From: Mortierella alpina
Taxonomy: Eukaryota; Mortierellomycota; Mortierellomycetes; Mortierellales; Mortierellaceae
Assembly: GCA_029449245.1 (NCBI GenBank)
Contig: JANATF010000016.1
Span: 186,001 to 250,000 of the forward strand
Reading direction: 5' to 3'
Length of the DNA: 64,000 nucleotides
Both the position numbers and the translations under genes were made by a program. Numbering within the stretch: the stretch's first letter is position 1; every line of letters begins with the position of its first letter. Shown here piece after piece: positions 34,614 through 46,531 of this stretch. The notes below the pieces were generated by a model, which worked only from the letters and a program-made list of their open reading frames with translations, made no database searches and was not told where the DNA came from.

Positions 34614-36437
34614 CTACTTGGCGGTTGCGAATCCAACACGGTTCTTGCCAAGATCATACACGCTATAATACTTGCGCAAGAACACATCTCCGACAATCCA
34701 GAGATTGCCCAACGACTCTGGAAAGTCCATGCCCATGAACCCCGAGATGCAAGATCCTCCAGCCTCAAGGATATAGTCCGAGCCCTGGAGGGTGTAGTTG
34801 TTCTTCCCGAAAAAGAAGGTGAATTCCGGCAGACCGGGCACAGTCGAGCACTCAACTATGTACTGGCCCGCATAGTTCTTCTTGGCGCCGATCTGGTTGT
34901 TGATCATGTCGGCCATGGTCGTCTGCAGCACAATCAGCGAGCTTCCTGTATCGATGACTGCACCTGCCGTCAGATCAACCTCGTCATCTCCGAGCCGCAT
35001 CTTGGGCAGATCAATCTCCCAGTAGCCCTTGCGTCGAACATTATGCCATTGAATCTCTCCCGTAAAGAGGTTCGGGTCCACACCACCGAGCGTCATCTGT
35101 CCACCAGTACTGCTGCCGGCTTGTGCCAAGTGGAACCCAAAGACGGGTTCGTCCACCAACTTTTGGTGAACAAGGTTGTAGAAGGGTGGCACCACCCCCA
35201 GGACCGAGATGGTGTCGTAACCAAGACCAAAGATGCCATCAAACTTGCCGAACGCAAAGGCCAATCCGGGCTCTTTGACCGATTCTCCAAAGTCCTGTTT
35301 CTTGATCACAGCGCCGCCCACCTCGAGTAGGTCGCTGCTGATGATACCTTCAAGTGATCCACTTCCGTACTGGATTGAAAATTCAGTCCCATTGGGTCGG
35401 AAGGTCGATGACTTTTCAGAGTCGTAGCGTCGGTGCAGGAAACAAGCGATCGAGTTGCAATGGGTGGAGGGGACCCAAAAGTTGGACGAACCCGTGTCAA
35501 AGACAACAGAGAACGTTTGTGGTGGTGTTCCGACATTCACCTCGCCATAATACTACGAGAGAGGCAAAGTGGGATAGTTTTAGTGATGCGCCCTAAGCCA
35601 AACTAGATATCGCTCTCCTCTCATGACTCCAAAGAGATGCCCGATCCGCCCTCAAAAGAGCACCTTTTTGTCTCCTTAGGTACGTAAGAGTGAGATTGCA
35701 AGGAGTAGACCGTTGACGAACAGTGCTTTCCTTGTCTTTTTTTATCCGCCGGATTCGTCCTTTTAGGGTGAGATGGAATCTTTGTCACTCACAGCTGCGA
35801 TTCAACTCCTTAGTACGCGCGCTGTGTTTGCTGGGCACACGCGCATTCTGGAACACGGGCAAAAGTGTTTCTCCTTGCAAATGCCAAGCGTCATATTTGT
35901 GTGCAGTGCGGTGCCCGACTCACGCGAAGGACAACAAAGGGAGCTTCTTTTTTTTTTGTCTCTTTTTTTTTTGTTTTTGGCTTACCTGAGCGTTCATGTA
36001 GTTGGACAGAGGGACACCATAGGTTGGCTTGCCTTCAGCATCCAACCCAAAGATCTGTGTGGCATCCTCCTTCTTGGACTTGCGGTGTGATCCAAAGTAC
36101 TTTTGAGCCATGTATGAACCCGCCTCGGCATAAGCTTGCATCTGCTCTGCAGGTGTAATGTCAGCCTTCTTGAGGGGGATGCTGATACCCAGGTATCAAA
36201 AAAGACAATGGCGTAGAGAAATTATAAGAGAGAGAGAGAGAAAGAGAAAGAACAAGGCGGTGGAGAGATATCAGAGCTGTGATCCCTTTAACGAACGATC
36301 GACACATACGCATGCATGAAAGTGGATGCAGGGTTGCTGTCAGAAACTGAACCAAACAAAGCCTATTACCGCAAGAGCTCTGCCTGGGAGAGAGCAGCCA
36401 AGGAAAGAAGGCTGGTGAGTAGGAGGGTGGCCTTCAT
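34614..36437 (-). CDS. Pepsin-family (A1) aspartic protease 2, PEP4-like
   Basis: Vacuolar or secreted aspartic endopeptidase. Exons 36437-36370, 36181-35986, 35552-34614, phases consistent, 400 residues. Signal peptide at residues 1-18 (ending LAALSQA), a Lys-rich propeptide to about residue 80, then the conserved VPLSNYMNAQYYGE start of the mature enzyme. Catalytic Asp107 (FDTGSS) and Asp289 (VIDTGSSL), flap Tyr150 (YGSGS), and paired cysteines (CNSIAC; C..GGSC). The C-terminal WIVGDVFLRKYY region is typical of saccharopepsin and proteinase A. Intron 1 is at the same position and phase as in protease 1 at 14.6 kb. Intron 2 (433 nt) is absent there. The two genes are about 20 kb apart in opposite orientation. 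Here the leader is intact, so this is probably the functional copy. Confidence 0.96.
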
Positions 36438-36669
36438 GGCTGTGATGAGTGGCCGGTATGTAATGTGTATAAGGTGTGGAGGCGAGTGCTTGTCAGAGGC
36501 GAGTATGAGTTGAGTGAAAGGTGTAGAGAACAGCCAAAGAGAAAACGGGGGACGAAGGCCAGTTTGTTACTCGCACCGGTTGTGGTCACGTGTCGCTTTT
36601 TTTGATGGCCTTGGCCTTGGTTCTTTTTAATGTAGCTGGTAAAAGAATAACATTGTACTTTTATACAAC

Positions 36670-37188
36670 TCATGCCTGCTCAACGATGCAGCAAGCGAGT
36701 CTTGGTCCTGCGTTGCCATTAATTTTCGATAATGGATTATTGCCTCTGCCCAAGTCGTCAACGCCAGCATGAATCACCACGCTGCGGCCAACGATGCTCT
36801 TGGGACCACTCAGTTTGCTAACTTGATCTCTGAACATCAACTGATACGGATCCCCATTAACGTCGAAGTTGCCCCAGTCGCCAGCGTGTCTAATCGCATC
36901 TGTTGGGGCACCATGATCCACATTGTCGGGGTTGTAGTGCCCTCCTGCGTCTTGGCAGCCGTTACCGGTTTGTCCAAATTCGTGAGCATGGATGGCGTGT
37001 AGACCAAAGGGCACGCCATTCAACTTGCCTGTGACTGATAGATCACTATCTCCTTCTTCAAGGACAAGTGTGCCTTGTATCGAGCCGACGAGTGCGCAAG
37101 TAGCACGTTGACGTACACTGTCAGCGAAGATCAGAGTCGGCCAAGGGATCAGAATGCCGAGGAAGGTGACTACGTTCTTGAAAAGCAT
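36670..37188 (-). CDS. Secreted Cu/Zn superoxide dismutase
   Basis: Converts superoxide to hydrogen peroxide and oxygen. Single exon, 172 residues, with a hydrophobic N-terminus (residues 1-22, ending TLIFA) that marks it as secreted or extracytoplasmic rather than SOD1-like cytosolic. Metal ligands by alignment to bovine SOD: H67 and H69 (IHAHEFG), bridging H84 (GGHYNP), H92 (DHGAP), H101 and D104 (RHAGDWGN), H140 (VVIHAG). Guidance Arg163 and the disulfide pair C78/C166 are kept (GCQDAGG; PRLACC). The signature GNAGPRLACC has Cys where Gly is usual. It is tandem with protease 2 (its ATG is 232 bp downstream). A TATATAA-like element on the minus strand at 37431-37440 lies about 245 bp upstream. 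Confidence 0.95.
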   Translation of the reverse strand: MLFKNVVTFLGILIPWPTLIFADSVRQRATCALVGSIQGTLVLEEGDSDLSVTGKLNGVPFGLHAIHAHEFGQTGNGCQDAGGHYNPDNVDHGAPTDAIRHAGDWGNFDVNGDPYQLMFRDQVSKLSGPKSIVGRSVVIHAGVDDLGRGNNPLSKINGNAGPRLACCIVEQA

Positions 37189-37859
37189 GCTCGGTGTCTT
37201 GAGTCGATGTATGTTTGTTATGAGAGGAGCTAAATAAGCATGGTGTGCTTTTTTGTGCCATGGTCAAAGCAACCCTCCTCCACCACATCACAAGAGCTAC
37301 TTACTTTCTTTTGAAGTTGAGAGAATAGAGGAAGAAGGAAGAAAAACAAAAAAAAAAGGCATTCAAAAAAGGGACAGAGAACAAAGATGCCGAGGAGAGA
37401 GAAGAATGTAGGAGGTGATGACAAGGGGTGTATTATATAAGAGATGTCTCCCGAGCCCGACCGGATCATGTACAAGTGTCGCTGGGCGCATGAATCCACA
37501 GAGACCCCGGGAAACCTACTGCATCGTCGAGCTGTCGTTAGAGGGCGCCCGTGGTGTCAGTAAAGGATCTGTTGCGAGATCATCAGCCATGGCCTGTGCC
37601 CCCACTGCTTTTTCCTGGTGTCAGTGCGCTATGGTTGGCTGTGTCTATCGTGACGACAGACAGGAGCCCTCATTGGCGGGCGAATAGCCGTTAACTTTTT
37701 TGCGTGCTTTTTGAGGACGGACGTGTGTTCGCTTTTACCCCAACACGTTGACGTTCACGGACCCGTTGCTTACTGCTGTGGGTCCTCACTTGCTTATCAT
37801 CCTTTCGAACAGCCTCTCTGTTCCTCTATCCTCCATCCCATATAACCCCCTCCCCCTTC
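37189..37859. promoter_or_regulatory. Divergent region: SOD / orphan ORF
   Basis: 670 bp. TTATATAATA on the minus strand at 37431-37440 is a candidate TATA box for the SOD gene. A CT-rich stretch at 37795-37858 abuts the plus-strand ORF. No other feature was supported. Confidence 0.5.
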
Positions 37860-38717
37860 ATGACTTCGACAAAGAGCCGTTTTGGCGCCGCATCCCCTTT
37901 CCACCTGAACGACGACACCGTCGATCGAACGTGGCTGAATACCTACTCCCGCGGTCTGTGCTCGCTCTATCGTAACGAAGAAGAAGACGACTGCTGGGAC
38001 GTCCTGCTGTCGTCGCAGTGCTCAGAGACCTTGGCAGAGCAGCAGGATCGTTTCAGCAACAACCTCCATACCCTCGACTCCTGTCCACAACAACAGCACG
38101 CAACGCTCCACGGCGGCAGTTCTCGGCACGATTCTCGAAAGCGCATTTGCCCTTCACGTCTTGAGGAGCCGAGTGAACTTTCGCAGGAGAACCAAACACT
38201 CTATCTCGGATCCACTCTGTCGACGTCGCATCCACGAGAGCCAACGCCTCAGAAAGAAGCTTCAGGGAGCAGTGAAGTCACAGAGCAGGTGGTTCTGGCT
38301 CCCATGAGTCCAGGAGGTAGTCTCTCCCATGCGTTTTGCTCTCTGGGATTCAGCGCCATTGACTACCTTACAGCCTCGGAAGATGAGCCAGCATCAACAG
38401 ATCGCTCTACGACAGCCGCTCGTTCTGGTCCAGTAGAGGGGACATTGATGGAGGAGACGCATCTGGCAGCTTGTTGCAGCACAACCTCCGACCAGGTCAT
38501 GGAGTGTGACACAAGGATCTTGGAGGACCAACGAAGGAGCCCGAATGCCGATTGGGCGGCGGCTGTATGTGGAAAACGCACAGCTGCCTTGGAAAGAAAG
38601 CGGGTGTTGTCAAGGACTGTTAGTCAGGAGAATGGCGTGAGTCTGAGCAATCAGCAATTTCCTTGGTTTGAGGCTCTGGATCGGCTGTCTCGTTGGGACG
38701 AAGTCGCATATCGCTAG
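37860..38717 (+). CDS. Orphan ORF (285 aa)
   Basis: Single-exon ORF of 285 residues with no recognised domain. It starts MTSTKSRFGAASPFHLNDD and ends in an aromatic segment (FPWFEALDRLSRWDEVAY). The middle is Ser/Glu/Thr/Gln-rich and looks disordered. There is no signal peptide or membrane helix. A CT-rich block with a TATAA word only about 18 bp upstream of the ATG is the local promoter-like context, which would imply a very short leader if used. It is kept as a probable gene because of its length, mixed composition and lack of a competing frame. Confidence 0.55.
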   Translation: MTSTKSRFGAASPFHLNDDTVDRTWLNTYSRGLCSLYRNEEEDDCWDVLLSSQCSETLAEQQDRFSNNLHTLDSCPQQQHATLHGGSSRHDSRKRICPSRLEEPSELSQENQTLYLGSTLSTSHPREPTPQKEASGSSEVTEQVVLAPMSPGGSLSHAFCSLGFSAIDYLTASEDEPASTDRSTTAARSGPVEGTLMEETHLAACCSTTSDQVMECDTRILEDQRRSPNADWAAAVCGKRTAALERKRVLSRTVSQENGVSLSNQQFPWFEALDRLSRWDEVAYR

Positions 38718-41316
38718 AGTGGAGCAGAACTGCCCCCTTGGTTAAGTGGCACTGAACCCCCATGTAGGAGACAACGCAGCAGGTGAGAGGCGATGAGGGT
38801 TATCCTGCAACTGCACAGAGCAGAGAAAAGTTGCGTTCTAGCCTGGTCCAAGAAGGAATCCCTTTTTTACAGGACATGACAATGTGTCCCTCGGATCTTC
38901 ACTGAGCACTGACCAGGTTGATCACATAGTGTAGAGAGCTTTATAAAGCTGAGCATCAAACAAAGAAAAGACGTTGGACCTCTCGAACCTTTGCTTTTCA
39001 TTATTGTCAGGTGTGGCATGACCGAGCTGGCAGATCATGAGAGGCATAAGGTGTTCAAATCGACTGTCCGTCTCCTTTTTTTTTCCTTCTCTCTATTTTC
39101 TCCTGGCTCTCCTGCAACTTTGCTGCGCCCACGTATGCACAGAGACTATCAACAGACAGTTGGACCGTGGAGAAAAAGCAGGATCAACACGAGATCGCGT
39201 GGCATAGGTGCAGTCCGCCATTGTAAAAACAACAAAGGTGCACCCGTGTCCTATCGTCATTACAGGTAAAATAGGCCCGCAGCACCCTTCGCCAACAGCC
39301 CTTGCTCTTCCGCGGTACCGGCAGAAGCATAAAGGAACACAGAATAGGGGTGTCGCACATGCACGACAAGGAATGATCGTTGTCTTTCGTCATGACACGC
39401 TGTGGTATTAATAAACGCCCGTTGTAGGAGACGGAGTCAGGGAGAGAGCCTCTGGTCCTTGGTACAGGGCTAACAATACCTGCATGAACTTGCCGATGGG
39501 ATTGCGCCAGATTGCTCATGTTCTGCATTGTGCACTTCGCCCCTGAGTTGTAGTGTTGTAGAGTACCTCTACGCGGTCCTTTTTATGTGTTTTTTCTAAT
39601 GTCTTTGTTTCCCTTCTCTGGCGAATGTTGTGGACTGAAGGGGGATCGGAGAGAGCGTGTGTAGGAGTGTGTGTGAGGGTGTGTGAGAGGGGGAAGTGAC
39701 CAAAAAACGATCCGTCTGTCTTGAGCTCGATCACAGCCAGCGAGGTCATGATGGCTACTGCCCGACTCCTTTCTTCCGCCCCTTTCTCTCCCTCGCTGCT
39801 CAGTCCTTTGTCATCATGCTCAGGCACATCAACACAGGTGTCCACAGCGCAGGTGCCTGCAGACTCTTTTGCAAAGCGTCAATTTTGTTCACCCCTTTTC
39901 AGGCCCTCACCGCCTGATCATTTTGTTTTTGAAATGGTCAATATGCAACAAGTAGCCATCGCATGGTAAACGCGCGCACAGTACATGAATGAACACACCG
40001 CATGGCACGGAAAACCGATCCACCCCCACGCTCAACCTCCCATGCCCCCCTCCATCAGCCAGGCCAGTCAGCCAGTCATCCACTCAGCCAGCGAGTCAGC
40101 GAGTCAGCCAGCCAGGCCCTTTAGTCATCCAGTCGCTGTCCTGTGGACGAGCGTGGCCTCATGTCATTTTTCCAGAACAGACAAGAGACACAGGAGCAGA
40201 GAACGCGAGGCTGTGATGAGACTGGCTGACCAGCCCGCCTTGCCGCCCTTCTTGCTGTTTCCAGTGTGCTGCGATGATGATGATGATGCTGAGGGTGATG
40301 CTGGCGATGGCAGCTTAGAGCAGGCAGGGGCTGATCCCATTCCTGAGACACTGTCGCTGCAGAGCACGCCTTTGACTCTTTTTCCCTTTTCCTCTTTGCT
40401 TCTTCGCTTCTTCTCTCTTGACCTGCTTATCCTCTCTCCGCTTCCTCTCTCTTTTGCTTCCTCTCTGCTTCTGTTTCCTCTTCTCACTGCTCCTCTCCCT
40501 TTTGCTTCCTGCCTGCTCGCAACCTGTCTTGTACCTTCAACCATCTTTCTCCTGCTCTCAAGCATCGTTCTCCTGCCTTCAGACATCCTTCAAGCATCCT
40601 TCTCGAGTACTGTTCGCATCCCTCTCCTTGCGTCCCAGCTTGCCTGCTCTTCGCGCTCCTGTAAACACTGCTTGCTGAACCTGCTGCCCCTGCCTGTCTG
40701 CCAGTATCGTCTCCGATCTGGCTCTCGTCATCCCATCCCCACAATCGCAACCACAACCACAACCACAACCGCAACCAAGCCCGCTGCCGACGGCCCTGAC
40801 CGACCCTGACCTACTCTGACCCCTTCTCCTGCTCCTGCTCCTTTTTTCACAGACCTCACCCGACGTCCTCATTGTCTCTCGCATGCACCATTGAGCCGTC
40901 GTCATTCATTCACTCCGCATTCCAACTGCCACCAGCACCCCTGCAGAGTTCACTGCTCTCTCCTCCTCTCTCTCGTTACTCTTATTTGTTTTCCGGCGCG
41001 TGCTTTACATAACAGAGCAATTTCCTCCAACCTGCACCTGTCCTTCGCCCTTACCTGTGGCCCTGCCACCCTGCAGCTTCCTCCCACTCCTCCCACTCCC
41101 TCCCTACCTCTCTACCTCTCTACCTATCATACCTCCATTCTTCAGCTGCTTACCACTGCCGGAACTGTTTTTTTTATTCGTCTTCATCACTGTCCGTCAC
41201 ATCCCACTTATCCTGCTTTTACTTCACTACCTTTCAACTAGTCCTTGCCTGCCTACCTTCCCAGATAAAGCAGCCTTTGAGACACGGCAAACAAAGGCGC
41301 ACAGACAGTTGTCGAC
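38718..41316. other. 2.6-kb interval with minisatellite and long pyrimidine tract
   Basis: No supportable gene. It contains a CAGC/CAGT-type minisatellite at about 40058-40125. From about 40375 to 41270 there is a long C/T-rich tract that probably forms the promoter and 5' UTR of the RhoGEF. The plus-strand open frame at 39985-40809 runs through these repeats and is judged spurious. Confidence 0.55.
40058..40125. repeat. CAGC/CAGT minisatellite
   Basis: An imperfect tandem array of 4-nt units (CAGC, CAGT, GAGT), seen as CCAGTCAGCCAGTCATCC and neighbouring copies. Confidence 0.8.
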
Positions 41317-44300
41317 ATGGACCCTCAAAGCTCCCAGAATACAGGAGATGCGGGTGCACGCACAGGTGCCGACGCTGCTCCTGCTTCCTCGCAGCGCACA
41401 TCGCCTTCTCACCCTCCACCTGTGAGGAACAACAACAACCAGAACTATAACATTCATCAACGTATACGACAACATCAGGGGCATCAAGCAGGTGGCGGTG
41501 GTGGTGGACGGATGAACCCCTCAATCCGTCAGTCGTGGCTCTTCCCCACACATAGAGCCTCTCCTTCAACAGCCCAGCCTGAGGCAACCTCGGTAATGAC
41601 TGTCCACATGAATCACCACGCCCAAAACTCCCGAACAGAAGCCTCGTCTTCCATATCTTCCACCTCTGCAGCGGGCGCGTCCACAACAGGATCGACCATC
41701 CTCAACCACGGGCAACGCAAGAGAATCATCAACGGTAGCGCTCGTTCAAGGCTGACCAAAATCGACCGACTCAGCAAGATGATGCTCAATCCAAACGCGT
41801 CCCCTCTGAACATAGTCGATGGTACCTCAGCATTCGTCAACCCCGCTTCACCGAGACGCCCCCGGCCTAGTCTCCAGTCCCAGAGCAACCCTTTGCTGAA
41901 AGCAGATATCCCATCTTTGGCATCACCACTGTCAGCGCAGAGCCAAACTCTCGAGGCAGATGCTGGCAGAGCAGCCGTCGACCAGTCCACGACTCCAATA
42001 ACCGCAGCCTGCACTCCAACGAACGCGTCCAACGCCGCCAGTTATCCTCGCCACATCATCATGCGCGCCTCGTCCCCTCACCGGACCATTGGGGAGCACT
42101 TGGAAATGGACCCACCCTCGGACGCTTTTTCGTCGTCTTTACCATCCACATCCGCCTTCCCTCCCGGCATTGAAATCTCGAACCATACCGGTGGCTCGGG
42201 TTCGTCCTCTGGGAAAGCTGAGAAGGCCAGCCGGCATACGTCTATGCCTCTGCCAAAACCTGGATGGCGATTGTACGATGTCACCAACATCGAGGAACCA
42301 CATGCTGAGCAGCAAGAGCAAGGAGAAGGGCTCGGCGCCGAGTTCAAGCCTGGTGGAGAGGAGCGTGGCAGTTTCCAGTATTCAGCCTCCAATGCCTCTT
42401 CTACCACCAACTTGGACGGTCATCATCATCCGTACCTGCATCAGCGCCCCGCTGCACACTCAAGACAAGAGTCAAACAGCACGTTCTATACCATGACCCC
42501 GAACGCGTCGAATCTGGATCTATCCTTGGCGTCTTCAAGCCTCACCAATTTGAGTGCCACCTTTGATCCCTCTGCCATGTCCACCTCAGACTTGAATGTT
42601 GCCTCTCAGCCAAATGTGCAGGGATCTAACGGTATCGGCTCGCTTTCACCTGTCCCTAAGGCCATCAGGAACAGCAAGTCGCCGCTGGCACTAAGACGAT
42701 CATCGACCACCTCATCCTCGAGCTCATCGTCGCCCTCAAACACATATCTCAGCAAAGGATCGTTTCCGAAATCTTCATTGTCTGCGATCCAACAGCACGA
42801 GAGCAAGACCTTGACCCAGGAACGACAAAAGATTGTGCTTGAAATTCTGCGGACAGAGCGCTCCTATGTCGACGGCCTGGTCGTCCTTCAGTCGTTGTTT
42901 TACGAACCCTTGAACGCGCCCTACGCCACAGGAAACAATTCGGGAATGAACACAACCACCAGTCTTTACTCTAACCTGGGAGGTCAGCCACATCAGCATT
43001 ATCATCAACACAATCATCAGCATACGAACAACATTAAACACCTTAATACTAATACTGGAGGGCCAGGAGGGCCAGGAGGGGCTCATAATTCGTCGACGGT
43101 GCCAGCCAACGTTTCTTCCCCCTATCCATCCTCGACCACGGGCTCTAATTCCACACTATCGGCCGCTGCAGCTCCGTTGCTGACCAAGAAATCCGTCTCG
43201 GAGATTTTCTCGAATTTCTCAGAGATCATCCAGGTCAATACGTTGCTTCTCACGCAGCTCGAGACTAGGATTTGCGGTGCGACATTCTCGACGGGATGGG
43301 AAAGTGACGAGGACGAGGATGTGGACATTGGGGTGATTAAGGAAGAGAACAGCAATGCAGGCGAGGAAGGTGAGGAAAACGTGCAAGGTCAACATCAACA
43401 GCAGTCTTTGTTGGAGGAGCAACAGCAGCGGCCGACGGAGCTAAAGCCAAAGCAGGTTCTGGTTACTGTGAAGAGCCAAGGAGGCGAGAAAGAGCAGCTG
43501 TTGGTGTTGGATGCGGACTGGTGCATTGGTGATATCTTCATTGAAATCGTAAGTCTTCTTTGGGGATTCAACTCGCGATTCACTTTTCCTTGCAATGAGT
43601 GCCTTTTCTTACACTAGTTTTTCCATCTTTTTTTTAGGCACCTTTCCTGAAGATGTACTCCAACTACGTCAAGACCTATACCTCTGCGCTCACCCACATC
43701 AATGAGTGCATGAGCCGCAATGACCGTTTCGCCGAATTTATAAAGGTAAGAAACATCACACCCCTCGTCTGACACACCTCGTTCCCTTTGCTTCTCAACG
43801 CGTGCGAGCATGTATTATTTTGATCATGTAGGCTAATGGACATTCATCTCGCTGCTCTTTAGACCACTGTAAAGAGACCCGAATGCAAAAATCTCGATTT
43901 TCAATCATATCTGATGCTCCCCGTCCAGCGGATCCCGCGCTACCGCATGCTCCTCGAGAGTCTTCTCCGTCACACACCCGAAGACCACTCCGACCACCGC
44001 AAGCTCCAGTCTGCGTTCAAGTCCATGGAACACACCGCCAACTTTGTCAACGAGACCATTCGTCAACACGAAATGTTTGGAGAGATGGTTGATCTCCAGT
44101 CCAAGATCACAGGCCTAGCAGAACCCCTGGTCGCCCCCGGCCGAGCACTGTTGAAGCGAGGAAACGTCTGGAAGGTGTGTCGACGAAACGTACAGCTACG
44201 AGTCATCATCTTGCTCTCAGATTGCATCCTCTGGACGAGTCCCAGCATGAACCCACTCGAGGACACGCTCACATTCCATCGAAAAGTCGGTCTCGAGAAT

Positions 44301-46520
44301 TGCACGGTCATTGGCGCAGAGGACCCGGATCCGACCAAAAATGCGTTCCAAATCATTAGCCCTGAAAAGTCCTCTCAGGTCTATGTCGACACTCCCAAGG
44401 AAAAAGAGGCCTGGATGTTGGCGATCAGGAAAGCGACACAAGAGTATTTGTCCGCAAAGAGGACGCTCAAGATCTCGATCACACCTATGCAGAGCATTAG
44501 TCACTTTGGCGCTAGCTTTCTTCGACGAGAGACTGGAATGTGGTCGCCCACAGCGCTGAGGTTTGGATTCGAGTCAAGATCAAATACGTTTGCGAACAAT
44601 TTGTGTGTGGATCCTGAGCTGGAAGGCAGCAGCGCGGTGACAACGAGGACGTCATTGGATGGTTGGTTGCACAACGCCTCAGGAACGAATATTGGAGCAG
44701 CTCAACAACAACAACAACAGCAACAGCAGCCGCTTAGGGTGATAGAGAACTATAACGCGCCTGTGTGGCTTCCGGATCATTCTGCGACGAGCTGCATGCT
44801 CTGCGAAGAAGAATTCGGGACCATTTTTAGACGCAAGCATCATTGTCGCGTGTGTGGAAAGGTCGTTTGCCACTCTTGTTCCACGAGGGTAAGGCTCCCT
44901 CTTGTCGCGCTTGAGTTTTCCTTAGAGATTTATTTTGTTTATCATGCATTGTACTCACGATTGTCATGATCTTATCATGTTACTTCCCTCTTCTAGACCG
45001 TCCTGATCCAAGGCACGCATTCCGAAAAGGTCGGCAGAGCATGCGATCAATGCATCGGCACTATGTTCCCCGAAGATCTCAATGTAACTTCGCCCATCAG
45101 TGCCAGTACTACCGCCTCCACCGAACCGTCTCCTATTGAGCAACATCAACAACGACCAAGGCAAGATCTTCGCCTTAGTGATCCAGACAGACGCGCCAGT
45201 AGCCAGAGTCTGGATGGTGTCATGATCCGACCGGAGGACTACCTTCAAGAATCGACTGCTGTCTCCAGCATGGGTGCCACGGGAATGGTCCGTGGGTTTG
45301 TTGAGGCTGGGCTCAATCGCGTAAGTCTTGACTCCCCCCCCCCCCCCTGCTCTTCCGTTTGACAGAGCTTTCTGCGATAGAAAACACGACACCGTATGCT
45401 AATTCCAACTACTGTCTTTTCTCGCGAATATTAGATGAAGAGCCGATCCACTCAGTTGTTGAGAGCAGAAATCAATAGAGGCAACAGCATCGCAGGCCAA
45501 AGTGGAGATTCGCAGCCAAAAGAAAACGTGCGAGGTAGCAACCGCAAGGCCGACACCATTGGGTTGACCAACTCGTTGACAGAGAATCAGACTGTCGCGC
45601 AGGTCAAGGCATGTGGCCTCTGCAAAGCGGAGTTCAGCATGTTCAAATGGCGGGTAAGCATGGTTCTTTTTCTTTTCCAACGTGCAATACAGACACGTTC
45701 AATGAAAATGTCCCTCAGTACTAATACAATGGCCACCTCCATTCTCTCTTAGAATATCTGTTCACAGTGCAGGAGGGTTGTTTGCTCCGACTGTTTGACC
45801 AAGAAGCAGATCGATCAGCTCTTCCTCCTTGGCCTCGAGGCAGAGCGCGAAGCCAATGCTCGTCCTGCTGCTCCTGCTGGCGACACCACCCTTACTGCCA
45901 ACCTTCAAGGCGACGAAGGCACCGTTGCGGAATTGGCACTCACTTCACACGAACAATCTCAGCAATGGCTTGACCCAGAGAGCATGACCAGACCAGCGCT
46001 ACACCAGAGTGTCTCTGACAGTGCTGTGGTGACCGACAAACCGACGGAATCTCCTCTTGCACCACCACTACCACCGCCACAACAGGGACAGCAACGCAGC
46101 CAGAGTTTCAAGGACGATAGCAACAGCAGTAGTCATAGCGGCGCAGCACAGAGCGGATACGGAAGCTTTGGTAGCGGATGGCGCGGTATCAAGGCGAGCA
46201 ACACCGACAGCGGACATGGTCAGATCGAGAAGCTGTGCGACCCTTGTTACCTGGGCTTGTCGTTGGATCAGGTGAAGGTGTTGGAGACTGGAGGTGGATG
46301 GCAGTACTACCAGGCGACGCTCAGCAAGAACCAGACACAGGACATTGCAGCTGCTCTAGCTGTTGCAGGCGACCTGAGCCTTGAAGAAAACGATGACCAT
46401 GACAACATGAACGGTGATCGCATGAACGATGGTGGCAAGGAGCACCATACAGACCAAGAAAAGAAGGCACTGAGGATGCTACCCGACAGCCTACAGGAGT
46501 CGCCTGTACAAGTCGTGTAA
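41317..46520 (+). CDS. RhoGEF with DH, PH and FYVE domains plus a second FYVE-like site
   Basis: Predicted guanine-nucleotide exchange factor for a Rho-family GTPase, recruited to PI3P membranes (FGD-like). Exons: 41317-43548, 43638-43745, 43863-44888, 44997-45320, 45435-45653, 45753-46520, all phase 0, 1558 residues. The first ~490 residues are Ser/Pro/His-rich and disordered. DH spans about 500-840 (EILRTERSYVDGL; VQRIPRYRMLLESLL), interrupted by a His/Asn/Gly-rich insert and an acidic/Gln insert. PH follows at about 855-965. FYVE lies at about 1080-1150, with the WLPD (WxxD) motif, RRKHHCRVC and CDQC, all hallmarks of PI3P binding. A second, split Cys cluster follows: CGLC, NICSQC, VCSDC and, about 140 residues later, LCDPC. 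A polyQ run lies near 1065. A CT-rich leader lies upstream. Confidence 0.93.
45334..45347. repeat. C14 homopolymer in RhoGEF intron 4
   Basis: Fourteen Cs within the intron 45321-45434. No coding effect; assembly-prone. Confidence 0.9.
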
Positions 46521-46531
46521 ACAATAATAAA

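Noticed and set aside
34614-37188. Protease 2 and SOD as a secretion gene cluster
   Set aside because: Two adjacent secreted proteins on one strand are not enough. No shared regulatory element or third member was found.
39985-40809. 274-residue plus-strand open frame
   Set aside because: It runs through the minisatellite and the pyrimidine tract. Composition follows the repeats and no domain is present.
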